Positions 49,313 through 58,361 of a stretch of 64,000 nucleotides of DNA are shown here, one piece after another; position 1 is the stretch's first letter, and each line of letters begins with the position of its first letter. A program made the translations under genes and the position numbers. The stretch is from DASRAA01 sp963814165. GTDB taxonomy: Bacteria > Acidobacteriota > Terriglobia > Terriglobales > Acidobacteriaceae. The stretch covers positions 248,001 through 312,000 of the forward strand of contig CAWFBW010000016.1 in assembly GCA_963814165.1 (NCBI GenBank). Reading direction: 5' to 3'. A model generated the notes under the pieces. That model did no database searches. It worked only from the letters and a program-made list of their open reading frames with translations, and was not told the DNA's origin.

Positions 49313-49412
49313 TTGGTCCCCCTATCTGGCACGGCTTGGGCCCGCGCGCGGCGCGCGCATCTGGAAACAGATGTCTTGTGAGTTGGAGAGTGATGACGCC
49401 GAACTCTGTGCC

Positions 49413-49448
49413 GTGCGAGCCGTCACGTAATCTTGTGACGGAATAAAA
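49413..49448 (-). promoter_or_regulatory. Degenerate tandem CRP-like site upstream of crp/fnr
   Basis: GTGC-N6-TCAC (49413-49426) and a half site GTGA (49435-49438, the other half lost) keep the 22-bp spacing of the intact pairs. They lie about 100-136 bp upstream of ATG 49312. Weak on its own, supported only by the spacing. Confidence 0.4.
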
Positions 49449-49947
49449 ACTGCCATTCGTCCTCGTAATCGAGGGCGATTCGCAATTTCCGCAAAGCTCG
49501 GACGCACCCGACCCCGCTCCAGACATACCTAGCAGACTGCTTTTAGCGCACATGAAACAAGTACAGAAGTCACAACCGGATGTGATACAAAACCCAGAGT
49601 CACCACCGATGCAACTTGCCTATCACTTTAAGACATAGCAAATGCGCGGTTTAGCCAGACTCCACGAAAGTGGGCCACTGCCGCCAACTCCGGTCGTGAG
49701 TCACCGATTACGAGTGATATTCCAGGGTTCCACTCCCCTTGGCACAGCCGGAAGCCGAACCGTATTGTCAACGCATCCGGCTCTTAAGTGGAATTGACAC
49801 ATGTAACGTTAAGACCACAAACTAACGCCACTATCGAGGATTTTGGGGGCGCGTCCATTCGCCGGAATCTCCATTTTTCAGCTTTTATTTCAGCCTGATA
49901 TTTATTAGGCCAATTTCGGTGGCCACGGCCACTCTGGAGGAACCTAC
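49449..49947. other. Intergenic region, no gene seen
   Basis: About 500 bp between the Crp/Fnr regulator and the EXORDIUM-like gene. No ORF with recognisable product. A TTGACA at about 49795-49800 may belong to the promoter of the plus-strand gene, but its -10 is poor. A GGAGGAAC ribosome binding site ends the stretch. Confidence 0.4.
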
Positions 49948-50829
49948 GTGCGAAAGCTTTCCTTGCTGTTGCTAGTCGCCCTGTCGGCGTCGTGTCTGGT
50001 CGCTCAAATCGAAGCCGGCAAGTCCGCCAACCCACCCGTTCTCGGCATTACTTGGGCTAAGGGGGTCAGCCCTGCGGCGCAGCGTGCCAGGCGTAGCCCG
50101 AACATGACCTACCACGGCGGCAAGATCATGACGACCGCCAACGTCACCCCGATCTTCTGGGGCACGAGTTGGGCCAGTTATAGCGGCGACAAGATGACTG
50201 GAATTGACAGCTACTACTCTGGCTGGAACAACTCCAACTACGCCAAAACCACAACCGAATATACGGGCAGCAACGGGACTGTGGGAGCCACGTCCAACGC
50301 CATACCGCACCTGGTTGACACGAGCAAAGCTTCTGGAGGTGGCAGCACCAGCGCGATTCTGGCCGAGGTCTGCAAGGAAATCATCAACCCCGACCCGTCG
50401 GGTAACGGCTATTACCCGGTGTACACCGATCTTCCGCGTGGAAATGCTGGGTACTGCGCCTGGCACAGCGCCGGCTCGTGCGGAGGAAAGGCCGTGCAGT
50501 TCGCGTTCTTCTGGAAGCTCGACGGCGACGCTGGTTGCGATCCGAGCGACAGTTCAGGGCTGCATTCTCAAGGACTTGCGGCTATTGCGAACGTGAGCGG
50601 CCATGAGTTGGCCGAGGCGCTGACGGATCCGGCGAGCCCCGGCGCGTGGTATGACTCGAGCGGTGCGGAGAACGGCGACAAGTGCGCTTGGACGTTTGGC
50701 GCGCCGCTGGTAACTTTCACAAATGGGACGCAGTGGAAGATACAGGGCGAGTGGTCGAACAAAGCCTACACTGCGGGCACCGGCTATGCTAACAGCAGCG
50801 GTCAGAAGGGCTGCCTGAGCGGGAAGTAG
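49948..50829 (+). CDS. Secreted EXORDIUM-like (PHI-1 family) protein
   Basis: The protein has 293 residues. GTG 49948 follows GGAGGAAC and opens a signal peptide (MRKLSLLLLVALSASCLVA). The mature part has MTYHGGKIM, TPIFWGTSWA, YCAWHSAG and VSGHELAEALTDPASPGAWYD followed by ENGDKCAW, the conserved block of the EXORDIUM/phosphate-induced family, which also occurs in soil bacteria. HELAE resembles a metal-binding helix, but HExxH is not complete, so peptidase activity is unproven. Six cysteines in the mature part suggest disulfides. It has its own strong terminator at 50868-50904. Confidence 0.8.
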   Translation: MRKLSLLLLVALSASCLVAQIEAGKSANPPVLGITWAKGVSPAAQRARRSPNMTYHGGKIMTTANVTPIFWGTSWASYSGDKMTGIDSYYSGWNNSNYAKTTTEYTGSNGTVGATSNAIPHLVDTSKASGGGSTSAILAEVCKEIINPDPSGNGYYPVYTDLPRGNAGYCAWHSAGSCGGKAVQFAFFWKLDGDAGCDPSDSSGLHSQGLAAIANVSGHELAEALTDPASPGAWYDSSGAENGDKCAWTFGAPLVTFTNGTQWKIQGEWSNKAYTAGTGYANSSGQKGCLSGK

Positions 50830-50867
50830 TAGCAAACACAGCAGTAACGAACCGGCAACACGGAAAG

Positions 50868-50904
50868 ACGGCGGCGAGGAATCCCTTCCTCGCCGCCGTT
50901 TTGT
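50868..50904 (+). terminator. Rho-independent terminator, possibly bidirectional
   Basis: ACGGCGGCGAGGAA (50868-50881) pairs perfectly with TTCCTCGCCGCCGT (50886-50899) over a 4-nt loop, followed by TTTGTT. It ends the EXORDIUM-like gene and may also stop the convergent ahpD transcript. Confidence 0.9.
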
Positions 50905-50936
50905 TCTGGAGTTGCCGGATTGCTCCAGCCTACCGA

Positions 50937-51488
50937 TTACACAGTAACCGGCTGGTCGGCGGTCACTCGCACGGTATCCAGCACTACGGCGATCGCATGC
51001 AATACAGACGCAACGCGCACCGCCGCGATGATCTTTTCTTCGCCAAAGCCCTTTTCTTTCAACACTTTTTCGTGGGAATCCACGCAGGCGCCGCAGCCGT
51101 TGATGGCCGATACGGCGATACACCACAGCTCGAAGTCCAACTGATCGATACCGTGGGTACGGATCACGTTCATGCGCAGGCCGGCGCGCATGGTGGCGTA
51201 CTTTTCGTTCGAGGCCAGGTGGGTGAAGCGGTAGAAAATGTTGTTCATCGCCATGATGGCCGAGGCGCCCTTGGCAGCTTCTAACGCTTGCGGCGTCAGA
51301 TGGTTAGCGGCCTCTTCTAGTGCGGCCGCGGTGAGGTCTTCATTACGCGAGGCCATGGCGCAAGCCACCACGGTTCCCCACAACTGCTGTTCATTCAACT
51401 CGGTCTGCTGCCGGACCACCGAGGAGAAATTCAGCTTCAGATCTTTGCCGTAAGGCGGCAATGTGTCCATCAATGCATCGAGTCTCAT
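50937..51488 (-). CDS. ahpD: Alkyl hydroperoxidase AhpD-like (carboxymuconolactone decarboxylase family)
   Basis: The protein has 183 residues from ATG 51488, which follows GAGGA; the in-frame extension to 51623 runs through the operator and hairpin and is not coding. The active site CGACVDSHEKVL (CxxC then His) is that of AhpD, which reduces the peroxiredoxin AhpC via a thiol relay. ahpC lies directly upstream, 89 bp from it. A palindromic operator at 51520-51537 overlaps the presumed promoter. Confidence 0.9.
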   Translation of the reverse strand: MRLDALMDTLPPYGKDLKLNFSSVVRQQTELNEQQLWGTVVACAMASRNEDLTAAALEEAANHLTPQALEAAKGASAIMAMNNIFYRFTHLASNEKYATMRAGLRMNVIRTHGIDQLDFELWCIAVSAINGCGACVDSHEKVLKEKGFGEEKIIAAVRVASVLHAIAVVLDTVRVTADQPVTV

Positions 51489-51519
51489 CTTGTTCCTCAA
51501 GGGAGCCAAAAAGTGGTTG

Positions 51520-51537
51520 TTATAATAAACATTATAA
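51520..51537. promoter_or_regulatory. Fur/PerR-like operator before ahpD
   Basis: TTATAAT-AAAC-ATTATAA is an AT-rich palindrome resembling PerR/Fur boxes, although the centre is 4 bp instead of 1. It lies 32-49 bp upstream of ATG 51488. The PerR/Fur-type protein at 54820-55302 is the likely binder. Confidence 0.5.
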
Positions 51538-51544
51538 TTGTTAT

Positions 51545-51566
51545 CGGGGCCGTTTTTGCGGCCCCG
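51545..51566 (-). terminator. GC-rich hairpin after ahpC
   Basis: CGGGGCCG (51545-51552) pairs with CGGCCCCG (51559-51566) over a 6-nt loop, 12 bp after the ahpC stop. No clear U-tract follows on the minus strand, so it may only partly terminate and let ahpD be co-transcribed. Confidence 0.55.
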
Positions 51567-51577
51567 AAAGTCTTCTT

Positions 51578-52114
51578 TTAGACGTGGAGGGTCTCCTGGC
51601 CCTTCTGCCAGTTGCAGGGGCACAGCTCGTCGGTCTGGAGAGCGTCGAGTACGCGCAGAACTTCCTGCGGGTTGCGGCCGACTGAGAGGTCGGTGACGTA
51701 CACGAAGCGAATGATGTTTTCAGGATCGACGATGAAGGTGGCGCGCTGGGCGACGCCCGCGTTCTCGTCGAGGATGCCAAGCTGTCCGCAGAGGTCACGC
51801 TTGATGTCGGCCAGCATGGGGAACGGCAGGTCCTTCAGGTCAGCGTGGTGGGTGCGCCAGGCATGGTGTACGAACTCAGAATCGGTACTGCCGCCCAGAA
51901 CCTGGGCATCGCGATCGGCGAATTCCTTGTTCAGTTTGCCGAAGGCTGCGATTTCAGTAGGACATACGAAAGTAAAGTCTTTCGGCCAAAAGAAATAGAT
52001 CTTCCACTTGCCGGCGAAGTCCTGGTCGGTGATGGTGGTGAATTCCTTGCCCTTTTCAAGGCTGACGGTTGCGGTGACGCTGTAATCGGGGAACTTCTCG
52101 CCTACTCCTAACAT
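51578..52114 (-). CDS. ahpC: Alkyl hydroperoxide reductase AhpC (2-Cys peroxiredoxin)
   Basis: A 178-residue peroxiredoxin with the peroxidatic Cys in FTFVCPTEIAAF and the resolving Cys in LCPCNWQKGQE. It reduces H2O2, alkyl peroxides and peroxynitrite. The pairing with ahpD downstream matches the AhpC/AhpD system that replaces AhpF. The conserved WPKDFTFVCPTE stretch makes the call secure. Confidence 0.95.
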   Translation of the reverse strand: MLGVGEKFPDYSVTATVSLEKGKEFTTITDQDFAGKWKIYFFWPKDFTFVCPTEIAAFGKLNKEFADRDAQVLGGSTDSEFVHHAWRTHHADLKDLPFPMLADIKRDLCGQLGILDENAGVAQRATFIVDPENIIRFVYVTDLSVGRNPQEVLRVLDALQTDELCPCNWQKGQETLHV

Positions 52115-52490
52115 AGTGGTTCACTCTCCATGATGAATTGAATTAATGCTGCTTGTTTTATGGTGCAAAGCACGCCATGCAAGCGACGTGAGATGCGGTG
52201 CGGAACTTTTCCCCACTAAAGGCCTCGGGCAACGGATCCTTCGACCGAACGGGGACAGAATAAGATCGATGTAGAACGCGTGAGATCAGCCTGAACTGCA
52301 GGCCGACAACAATATTGCAGAACGGTTGGTGCGAAGTTCAGAAGCCGGGATGAAGACCACGAGAGCGAGTCTCGAGAATTGTTCTATCCCATAACGGTTG
52401 TACCCTCAGGACCGAAAAGCCAGAGATTTCCATACGTGTTACGACACGACTGCGTTCGCGCCCTGATACCCAACAACACGAATGGGGGCC
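52115..52490. other. Intergenic region between ahpC and katG, no gene seen
   Basis: About 375 bp containing the ahpC promoter. No clear Fur/PerR box was found; the AT-rich GATGAATTGAATTAAT at about 52131-52146 is the only weak candidate. No recognisable ORF. Confidence 0.4.
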
Positions 52491-52519
52491 GGGTAGTGTC
52501 TCAGTTCGAGACACTACCC
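52491..52519 (-). terminator. Perfect 12-bp hairpin after katG
   Basis: GGGTAGTGTCTC (52491-52502) pairs perfectly with GAGACACTACCC (52508-52519) over a 5-nt loop, 13 bp after the katG stop at 52532. There is no strong U-tract, but position and stability suggest a terminator or mRNA-stabilising stem. Confidence 0.65.
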
Positions 52520-52531
52520 CGGGGTTGGTAT

Positions 52532-54736
52532 CTAGTTCGCAGCGTGCTTTTTCGCTGCGAGGTCGTAGCGATCATTGTTCATCACTTTGGCCCACGCTGA
52601 CGCGAATTCTTTCACGAACTTCTCCTTCGAGTCGTTCGATGCGTAGACTTCGGCGAGTGCGCGAAGCTGGGAGTGCGAACCAAAGATGAGATCGACACGG
52701 GTGCCGGTCCACTTGACTTCCCCTGTCTTGCGATCGCGTCCCTCATAGACGCCCTCGGATGCGGTAGAAGGCTGCCATGTCGTGTTCATGTCGAGCAGGT
52801 TGACGAAGAAATCATTCGTCAGTGTCCCGGGTTGGCTGGTAAAGACACCGTGCTTCGATTGACCGAAGGCAGCATTGAGGGCGCGCATGCCGCCGATGAG
52901 AACCGTCATCTCGGGAGCAGTCAGCTTCAGCAACTGCGCCTTGTCCACGAGCATCTCCTCCGCCGAACTTCCGTGTCCGTTGCGGCTGTAGTTACGGAAG
53001 CCGTCGGCTTTTGGCTCCAGTACGGCGAAGGCGTGCACGTCGGTCTGCTCCTGCGAAGCATCCGTGCGCCCCGGCGCGAAGGGAACCTTTACCTTGTGCC
53101 CGGCCTTTTTCGCAGCTTTCTCGACCGCTGCGCACCCGCCCAGAACGATCAGGTCCGCCAGCGAAACCTTCTTCCCGTCGGACTGCTTGTCATTGAAATC
53201 CTTCTGAATCGCCTCCAGCTTCTGCAGGACCTTCGCCAGTTGGGCGGGCTGGTTCACTTCCCAATCCTTTTGCGGGGCCAGGCGAATGCGCGCCCCGTTG
53301 GCACCACCGCGCTTGTCGGAGCCGCGGAAGGTCGCCGCCGACGCCCAGGCTGTCGTGACCAACTCGGAAATCGACAGTCCGGATGAGAGGATCTTAGCCT
53401 TCAGAGCAGTAATTTCCTTGTTCCCGATTAATTCGTGATCCACTGCGGGAACAGGGTCTTGCCAAAGCTGCGGCTCCTTGGGAACGAGCGGGCCGAGATA
53501 ACGCGAGAGAGGCCCCATGTCGCGGTGCGTCAGCTTAAACCAAGCCTTGGCGAATGCTGCCGCCAGCTCTTCTGGATGCTCGTAGAAGCGGCGTGAAATT
53601 TTCTCGTACGCCGGGTCGAAGCGCAAGGAAAGGTCTGTGGTCAACATCGTCGGGGCGTGCTTCTTCGACGGATCGTGCGCGTCCGGAATGGTGCCGGCTC
53701 CGTTGCCATTCTTGGCCACCCACTGGTTCGCGCCGGCCGGGCTCTTGGTTAGCTCCCAGTCATACTTGAAGAGGTTCTCAAAGAAGTTGTTGCTCCACTT
53801 CGTCGGCGTCGTGGTCCAAATTACTTCCAGACCACTGCCAATGGCGTCATCCCCGCTACCGGTACCGAACTTGTTCTTCCAGCCCAGGCCCTGCTCTTCG
53901 ATGGGAGCAGCCTCGGGCTCGGGGCCGACATACTTGAGCGGTTCGGCAGCGCCGTGGGTCTTGCCGAAAGTGTGTCCGCCGGCAATGAGCGCGACCGTCT
54001 CCTCGTCATCCATCGCCATGCGGGCGAAGGTCTCGCGGATGTCGCGCGCTGCAGCAATGGGGTCAGGGTTGCCGTTGGGCCCTTCCGGATTGACGTAAAT
54101 CAGGCCCATCTGCACGGCAGCGAGAGGATTTTCGAGGTCACGATCGCCGCTGTAACGCTCGTCGGCGAGCCACTTGCCCTCGGAGCCCCAGTAGATATCC
54201 ACGCCAGGCTCCCACACGTCTTCACGACCGCCGCCGAATCCAAAAGTCTTGAAACCCATCGACTCCAAGGCAACGTTCCCGGCGAGAACCATGAGGTCGG
54301 CCCAGGAGATTTTCTTGCCATACTTCTGCTTGATGGGCCAGAGCAGCCGGCGCGCTTTGTCGAGATTGACGTTGTCGGGCCAGCTATTGAGGGGCGCGAA
54401 GCGCTGTTCGCCTGAGCCTGCTCCGCCGCGACCGTCGCCGATGCGGTAGGTACCCGCGCTGTGCCAAGCCATTCGAATGAAGAACGGTCCGTAGTGGCCG
54501 AAGTCGGCGGGCCACCACTCCTGCGAATCGGTCATTAAGGCATGGAGGTCTTTGACCACGGCATCCAGGTCAAGGCTCTTGAACTCTTCGGCGTAGTTGA
54601 ACTCTTTGTCCATGGGATCGGACAGGGATGAGTGCTGGTGAAGGATATTCACATCGAGCTGGCTCGGCCACCATTTCGCAGTGCTCGTGGCTCCAGCTCT
54701 GGTGTGTAAAACTGGACATTTCGATTCGGTTGACAA
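52532..54736 (-). CDS. katG: Catalase-peroxidase KatG
   Basis: A full-length enzyme of 734 residues in the family's normal two-domain layout. The N-terminal domain has the distal RMAWHSAGTYR site and the proximal-His region LIAGGHTFGKTHGA; the Met-Tyr-Trp adduct segments (IYVNPEGPNG among them) are present. The C-terminal domain is the usual catalytically silent copy. It removes H2O2 with catalase and peroxidase activity. It lies 83 bp downstream of the PerR/Fur-type gene in the same direction, so the two are probably co-transcribed and repressed by metal-bound PerR. Confidence 0.97.
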   Translation of the reverse strand: MSTESKCPVLHTRAGATSTAKWWPSQLDVNILHQHSSLSDPMDKEFNYAEEFKSLDLDAVVKDLHALMTDSQEWWPADFGHYGPFFIRMAWHSAGTYRIGDGRGGAGSGEQRFAPLNSWPDNVNLDKARRLLWPIKQKYGKKISWADLMVLAGNVALESMGFKTFGFGGGREDVWEPGVDIYWGSEGKWLADERYSGDRDLENPLAAVQMGLIYVNPEGPNGNPDPIAAARDIRETFARMAMDDEETVALIAGGHTFGKTHGAAEPLKYVGPEPEAAPIEEQGLGWKNKFGTGSGDDAIGSGLEVIWTTTPTKWSNNFFENLFKYDWELTKSPAGANQWVAKNGNGAGTIPDAHDPSKKHAPTMLTTDLSLRFDPAYEKISRRFYEHPEELAAAFAKAWFKLTHRDMGPLSRYLGPLVPKEPQLWQDPVPAVDHELIGNKEITALKAKILSSGLSISELVTTAWASAATFRGSDKRGGANGARIRLAPQKDWEVNQPAQLAKVLQKLEAIQKDFNDKQSDGKKVSLADLIVLGGCAAVEKAAKKAGHKVKVPFAPGRTDASQEQTDVHAFAVLEPKADGFRNYSRNGHGSSAEEMLVDKAQLLKLTAPEMTVLIGGMRALNAAFGQSKHGVFTSQPGTLTNDFFVNLLDMNTTWQPSTASEGVYEGRDRKTGEVKWTGTRVDLIFGSHSQLRALAEVYASNDSKEKFVKEFASAWAKVMNNDRYDLAAKKHAAN

Positions 54737-54819
54737 GGCTCGCTCCTTATTCTCGGACTGTTGTCCCCTGCTGCGGCAGTAAGTTGCTGGTTGATTCGTT
54801 CAGCTTCCGTTCCAATCAG

Positions 54820-55302
54820 TCACAGGGCTTTGACAAACTGTGCCCTCATCCTGGCTTTCGCACGCGCGATGTCCCCATGGGCCGCGCACGCCTTGCAGAC
54901 ACCCTGCACTTCGACATTGAACTTCTCGAGACGAAATCCGGCGGGCAGCTTGCCCTGCAGCTTGACGGGTTCGAGGAGATCGATATCGAGGTCGGTAATA
55001 GAGTGACAACGCGTACAGATCAAGTGGTGATGAGGCTTGATGTTGGCATCCACCCGCCAGGCCCCGTGATGCGGGCTAACGTCGCGCAACATTCCCGCCC
55101 GCACGAAGGTCCTGAGGCTTTTGTAAACCGTCGCCAGGGAAATCGACGGCAGGTCTTGTTTTACCTGGTCGTAGATTTCTTCGGGCGAATAATGACCGGG
55201 ACGCGACACCAGGGCCTCGTAGATCTTTTGCCGCTGGTGGGTCGCCGCCAGGTTGTGCTCGCGGCACAAGTGGCGGAACTGGTTGTAAGTTTCCCGGTGC
55301 AT
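54820..55302 (-). CDS. Fur family regulator, PerR-type
   Basis: A 160-residue regulator with the winged helix (LAATHQRQKIYEALVSRPGHYSPEEIYDQVK, then SLATVYKSLRTF), the HHHLICTRCHSITD metal site and the second Cys pair VCKACAAHG that completes the structural zinc site. Its position directly before katG and a palindromic box just upstream of its own ATG suggest a peroxide-sensing PerR rather than an iron-sensing Fur. No PerR-specific residue can be decided by eye. Confidence 0.88.
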   Translation of the reverse strand: MHRETYNQFRHLCREHNLAATHQRQKIYEALVSRPGHYSPEEIYDQVKQDLPSISLATVYKSLRTFVRAGMLRDVSPHHGAWRVDANIKPHHHLICTRCHSITDLDIDLLEPVKLQGKLPAGFRLEKFNVEVQGVCKACAAHGDIARAKARMRAQFVKAL

Positions 55303-55313
55303 ACCTATCAGAC

Positions 55314-55326
55314 GATAATAATTATC
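55314..55326. promoter_or_regulatory. Fur/PerR box upstream of the perR/fur-katG operon
   Basis: GATAAT-A-ATTATC is a perfect 6-1-6 palindrome matching the Fur/PerR core. It lies 12-24 bp before ATG 55302, where it would block transcription and allow autoregulation. Confidence 0.75.
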
Positions 55327-55416
55327 AAACGATTCATGTTGTTAAGCAAGAGGATTTACGAAATGCCAATCGCAGTCCGGTAAACTGAAAGCGTAATCTT
55401 TCTTCCACAGGGCTTG

Positions 55417-56004
55417 ATGAACTTCCAGCGAATTTGCGTGTTTTGCGGTTCCAATATGGGAAACCGGCCCGCGTACCGGGACTCCGCGGTCGCGATGGGC
55501 CGACTGCTCGCCAGCCGAGGCATCGGGATCGTGTATGGCGCGGGAAATATCGGCCTGATGGGCATCCTGGCGGACGCCGCGCTGGCTGCCGGCGGGAAAG
55601 TAATCGGCGTGATTCCCGAATCCCTCATGGCCAAAGAGGTCGGCCACCAGGGTCTGACTGAACTGCGCATCGTGAAATCCATGCACGAGCGCAAGGCCAT
55701 CATGTCTGACCTGTCGGATGGGTTCATCGCCATGCCGGGTGGTTTTGGGACGTTCGAGGAATTCTGCGAGGTTGTCACTTGGTCGCAGCTTGGGATCCAG
55801 TCGAAGCCGTGCGGGTTGCTGAATGTTGAAGGGTACTACAATCCCCTGCTCCAGTTGTTTGATCAGGCTGTGACGGAGGGATTTTTGCGCGAAGAGAACC
55901 GCAGACTGGTGTTGGAAGACCGCGAGCCAGAAGGATTGCTGGCAAAAATGGCGGAGTTTGTTCCGATTCCCGCCGACAAGTGGATATGGGAAGTGGAACG
56001 GTAG
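55417..56004 (+). CDS. LOG family protein (nucleoside 5'-monophosphate phosphoribohydrolase)
   Basis: A 195-residue protein from ATG 55417 (a TTG codon just before it is less likely). Family motifs: ICVFCGSNMGNRPAY, YGAGNIGLMGILAD, and PGGFGTFEEFCEV, the catalytic PGGxGTxxE signature. Relatives cleave the ribose-phosphate from cytokinin ribotides and from AMP-like nucleotides. The C-terminal IPADKWIWEVER is normal. It is transcribed away from the PerR/Fur-type regulator. Confidence 0.92.
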   Translation: MNFQRICVFCGSNMGNRPAYRDSAVAMGRLLASRGIGIVYGAGNIGLMGILADAALAAGGKVIGVIPESLMAKEVGHQGLTELRIVKSMHERKAIMSDLSDGFIAMPGGFGTFEEFCEVVTWSQLGIQSKPCGLLNVEGYYNPLLQLFDQAVTEGFLREENRRLVLEDREPEGLLAKMAEFVPIPADKWIWEVER

Positions 56005-56139
56005 AAGCAGTGGCGTCTTTGCGGGACTCGCGGCGCGGCCGCTGGCTGTGGCGAGCTTACCTCCAGCAAATCCCCACTTTACAAGCGCGTTGTACGGGCT
56101 ATAGCCTTCTTGCTTCCCGCACAAGTCGGACACGCGGGA

Positions 56140-57757
56140 ATGGAGCACAAATCCGTGAACTTTCCAACGAAGCGCTCAGCCTTAGTTGTCCTGTTTTTGG
56201 TGGGAATCATCTCCTCTGGTTACGCCCAGCAAGGCCCGGTGGTTAGCGTGCCGGGCGGTCAGGTGCGCGGGCAAGCCTTGAAGGACGGCGGCTCGGTGTT
56301 TCGCGGGATTCCGTTCGCTCAGCCTCCCCTTGCCGATCTGCGCTGGCGCGAGCCGATGCCGGTAAAGCCGTGGACAGGCGTGCGCGAGGCAACAACCTTT
56401 GGCGGCGAGTGCGCGCAGAATCCGATGTGGGGACATCCCGAAGGTGGTGAATGAAGACTGCCTTTATCTCAACGTATGGACGCCGGCGATGCCGCCCACA
56501 TCGTTGAAGCCGGTGATGGTATGGATCCACGGCGGCGGAAATGTCGCCGGGTCGGGACGCGAAAACGGCGAGAGCCTTTCGCGCCACGGAGTGGTCGTGG
56601 TCAATTTCAATTACCGGCTGGGAGTGTTTGGATTCTTTGCGCATCCGGCGCTGACGGCGGAATCGTCGCACCACGCTTCGGGCAACTACGGACTCATGGA
56701 CCAGATTGCGGCATTGAAGTGGGTGCAGGAAAACATCAAGAAATTCGGCGGCGACCCTTCGAATGTCACGATCTTCGGGGAGTCGGCGGGCGCGATGGAT
56801 GTCAACTTGTTGATGACCTCTCCGTTGACCAAGGGCTTATTCCATCGGGTCATTGCCGAGAGCGGAAGCGTTCTTATCGACAACGGAGCTGCGCCCCTCA
56901 AAACGGCCGAGCAACGTGGGGAGAGATTTGCCGAGTTGGCCAAGGCCCCGTCGGGAGCAGGCACTCTTAAAGCTCTGCGCAGCATGCCTGTCGAACAACT
57001 TCTGGAGGCATTTGGCAAGTATGCAGGACCCGGTGGAATTCCGCCTGGGCTGGGCGTGGATGTGGATGGATGGGTGCTTCCCGAGTCGCCCGCAGAGGTA
57101 TTTGCGTCGGGCAAGCAAATTGCGGCAGGGCTGATCATTGGCATTAATGCCCGCGAGTTTGGCGGACCGCCGAACGCCGCTGATGTGAAGAAAGCGATTG
57201 AAAAAGATTACGGCAAGCTTGCCGCCCAGACGCTTCCGCTGTACGGAATTGCGACAGCAGCCAATGGCGAGGTTGCACAGTCGTCGCCCGATCCGCTTTA
57301 CGGAGACGCTGGCGCACAGTGGATGACTGACATCACCTTCCGCTGCCCGGCGATCGTCGTCGCAGGATGGAATTCCGAATCGAAGCAGCCGACCTATCTG
57401 TATCAATTCAACCGGGGCGTGCCAGGACATCCGGAAATCGGTGCAGTGCACGCCAGCGAGGTTCCGTATGTGTTCGGCACCTTAGGCGAGGTCAATCCGA
57501 TGCAGGCGAAGTATGACGCGGCTGATTATGCAATCTCGAAAGGTATGCAGGAGTACTGGACGAACTTCGCCAAGACCGGGGACCCCGATGGCAAGGAAGT
57601 TCCGGCGTGGCCGAAGTATCAGGCCAGCGAGGGGCAGTTTCTTGAGTTCACCGATGGGGGGCCGGTAGTCAGCTCTCACTTGCGGCAGAAGCAGTGCGAG
57701 GTTTTCGCCGAGGCGTTAGCGAAGCGTGCGGAGGCTGCTCCGGAAGCATCACACTGA
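56140..57757 (+). CDS. Secreted carboxylesterase type B, one frameshift
   Basis: About 538 residues. ATG 56140 leads to a signal peptide (SALVVLFLVGIISSGYA). A shift at GGGG 56429-56432 splits it: three Gs would join MW to DIPKVVNEDCLYLNVWTP in one frame, and total length is one base over a multiple of three. Motifs: FRGIPFAQPP, VWIHGGGNVAGSG (oxyanion hole), the nucleophile elbow GESAG and a His region (GAVHASEVPYVFG). It hydrolyses ester substrates in the periplasm or outside the cell; specificity is unknown. It converges on the phosphatase gene. Confidence 0.85.
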
Positions 57758-57766
57758 GGCTAGAAC

Positions 57767-58323
57767 TTAATGCTTCGAAGGCGGGGTCATCATGTCTTGC
57801 ATGCTGCCGCTTTTAGCGGGTGCGGAGCTGCCGTAGTGGAGGCGCAGCAGTGAACTGTAGTGAGGGCCGACCGTCAGCACGAAAAGGTTGTCGTACTCGG
57901 ACTCGGGGATTTTCACGGGCGGTCCTCCCAGGGCTGAGATGATTTCCGGCACGTGTTGCTGTGTCCGACAACGACCACTACGCCGCTCTGTCGGGCGCGG
58001 ATGGCCTTCACAAGCGCGTCGGCGTCTTTCGCGGGCAGCACGGTGGGCTTCACGTGGACGCGTTCGGCGAGCACTGCCGCCGTTTGCTGGGTGCGCTGGA
58101 ATTCCGTCGTGTAGATGACGTCGACACCGGAGTCGGCCAGCATGGAAGCCAACGCTGCGGCGCGCTTCTTCCCGGCCTCGCTGAGCGGCGGGTCTTTGGG
58201 GGGCGTCGCGGCTTTTTCGGCGTGGCGGGTGAGGATGACGGTGACTTGACCGTATGCCGCTAACGTGACGGAAAGCAGCACCAGCAAGACAAGAATGCGT
58301 CTAGATAGCTTGATGAAATTCAT
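57767..58323 (-). CDS. Exported histidine phosphatase (SixA/phosphoglycerate mutase-like), one frameshift
   Basis: About 185 residues with a signal peptide (RRILVLLVLLSVTLAAYG). The catalytic LTRHAEKA has the phosphorylated His; a second His is in VVVVGHSNT. A single missing base near 57950 then shifts the frame, which continues VPEIISALGGPPVKIPESEYDNLFVL to the C-terminus. The length (557 nt) is one base short of a multiple of three. Substrate unknown. Confidence 0.82.
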
Positions 58324-58361
58324 TTCTGCACCGTATTTGGCACGATCATTTGTTTGCTCGA

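Noticed and set aside
51489..51623. N-terminal extension of AhpD
   Set aside because: It would run through the palindromic operator and the ahpC hairpin; ATG 51488 has a ribosome binding site.
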